From: Pogona vitticeps
Taxonomy: Eukaryota > Chordata > Lepidosauria > Squamata > Agamidae
DNA length: 64,000 nucleotides
NCBI RefSeq assembly: GCF_051106095.1
Contig: NC_135791.1
Coordinates: 6,334,501 to 6,398,500, forward strand
Direction: 5' to 3'
Shown here: in pieces, positions 63,107 through 64,000 of the stretch
How positions within the stretch are numbered: the first letter of the stretch is position 1
How the letters are laid out: the number at the start of each line of letters is the position of its first letter
Program-made: the position numbers and the translations under genes
The notes under the pieces: model-generated
What the model saw: the letters and a program-made list of their open reading frames with translations, nothing else
Told to the model about the DNA's origin: nothing
Database searches by the model: none

Positions 63107-64000
63107 TTTATTACTGGAAAACAGTGAGCGATGCTGCTACAGGAGGCAATCATGAGAACATTCCAGACAAGAATAAAACCATATGTTTTGCTAATGTTAA
63201 TCGAACTGGACAATATGTCACTAGCGGGAAACTGGCATTTGTGAAATGTGTTCCTTAATGTTAAAACATGAAAGGTCTTCTCTACTGTACTGAATAAGAA
63301 CTGTCATAATAACCAAAGACAACAATTCATTCCAAAGTAGATCAGAAGACACATTAAGGATATGGGGACTGTCACCAGTTAAGACAATAAACAAACAAGG
63401 ACACTGAAAAAAGTAAGTTTTAAAAGGTCATCACATGATTGACATGGATTCTGGAATTCATGTTCTAAATGTTGCCATCATTTCGTTGCCCCTACAAAAC
63501 ACTGTCCAGCAAAGCTCTTTTAATATAATTTACTATTAATAACACTGGTTAGATCTGAAACCTTCCCAAGGTAACAAAGAGTGTACAATATCTGAGAAAC
63601 TTCACATCTTATAATTAACTGCTTCTATAAAATAAAGGCTTAGCAAAAAAAATAAACTTTTACAAAGTAACTCTTAAAAAAAGAAGAGAAGAAAATGACA
63701 GGGGTGCGTTTTCTCCAAGAGGCACCTGTCAAAAAATCGAGTCTGACCTCTTCTTGGTTTAAGATCAGACCGTCACAAAGAACAGATGAACCGAGAAAAA
63801 CAACAACACCTCTCTCAATTGTCTCCTCTCTGGTGTTATCAAAATACCTATAAAATCCTTAAAATATAGAGACAATATTAATAGGAAATGTTTTGGGTAG
63901 GGTTGTTTGTATGTTGTGTTGTTTTTAGAAAAGTTAAGACACAAGCTTTGCTTCAGCTAAGCGTAGGCAAACTAGGAGAAATGAAATGGTTACGCAAGAA
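63107..64000 (-). other. SELENON: Probable 3' UTR of SELENON (partial, runs off the right edge)
   Basis: In human, as I remember it, SELENON (selenoprotein N, a selenocysteine oxidoreductase of the ER membrane) lies immediately upstream of MTFR1L on the same strand. That predicts its 3' end here on the minus strand. The stretch holds a SECIS-like hairpin (63723-63788). Possible minus-strand poly(A) signals are ATTAAA at 63519-63524 and AATAAA at 63107-63112. No coding exon of the gene is inside the window, so the call rests on synteny and the hairpin. Confidence 0.55.
63723..63788 (-). ncRNA. SELENON: SECIS-like element (selenocysteine insertion)
   Basis: Read 5'-3' on the minus strand: helix I CAUCUGU (63788-63782) pairs with ACAGGUG (63729-63723). 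A symmetric 6/6 internal loop follows. The core UGAC (63775-63772) faces CGAU (63739-63736), giving the U.U, G.A, A.G, C.C quartet. Helix II is G plus GUCUGA with UCAGAC plus U, then UCUU with AAGA across a GG bulge. The apical loop AAACCAAG opens with the conserved AAA, 12 nt after UGA. These are all the diagnostic parts of a eukaryotic SECIS, which binds SBP2 to recode UGA. Its place fits SELENON. Confidence 0.72.

Noticed and set aside
62902-63258. 118-codon plus-strand frame
   Set aside because: No similarity seen, AT-rich surroundings, and it lies antisense to the probable SELENON 3' UTR.

Overview
The window is nuclear DNA of a vertebrate, most likely a squamate reptile (lizard or snake). 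Split genes with GT-AG introns and CpG-island promoters show a vertebrate. The squamate assignment rests on the repeats: BovB LINE 3' ends, Sauria-type tRNA SINEs, many CR1/L2-clade LINE tails and several hAT and Tigger-like MITEs. The species cannot be named from the sequence alone.

Four protein genes could be assembled exon by exon. STMN1 (+, exon 1 near 2.8 kb, CDS 5681-8721) encodes stathmin, a tubulin-sequestering phosphoprotein. PAQR7 (+, CpG-island exon 1 near 15.2 kb, single coding exon 21021-22091) encodes membrane progestin receptor alpha. AUNIP (+, CpG island near 36.9 kb, CDS 37686-41883) encodes the Aurora-A and ninein interacting protein. MTFR1L (-, CpG island near 60.6 kb, CDS 54625 down to 44816) encodes a mitochondrial fission regulator-like protein. 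AUNIP and MTFR1L converge. As I remember the human 1p36.11 map, the order STMN1-PAQR7-AUNIP-MTFR1L-SELENON is the same there. The right edge holds a minus-strand SECIS-like RNA element (63723-63788), just where the SELENON 3' UTR is expected, so the SELENON coding part probably lies just beyond the window.

Layout: 1-2.6 kb intergenic, with a CR1-type LINE fragment; 2.6-9.1 kb STMN1; 9.1-14.5 kb intergenic, with a Tigger-like MITE and a SINE carrying a nested insertion; 14.5-22.2 kb PAQR7; 22.2-36.7 kb repeat-rich intergenic (BovB, hAT, CR1, SINEs, microsatellites); 36.7-42.05 kb AUNIP; 42.05-60.8 kb MTFR1L; 60.8-64 kb intergenic and probable SELENON 3' UTR. The four genes do not form a pathway. 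Two are linked to microtubules or the centrosome (STMN1, AUNIP) and one to mitochondrial shape (MTFR1L); they are neighbours by conserved synteny.

Most notable observations: the SECIS-like element; a textbook PCNA-interacting (PIP-box) peptide and a duplicated LFTxDSEG motif in AUNIP; a perfect 48-bp inverted repeat interlocked with a second one in an AUNIP intron; a glycine in place of the phospho-serine 25 of stathmin; and a ZNF143/THAP11-type motif in the STMN1 promoter that recurs in MITE arms. No retrovirus-like element, tRNA or rRNA gene, or CRISPR array was seen.
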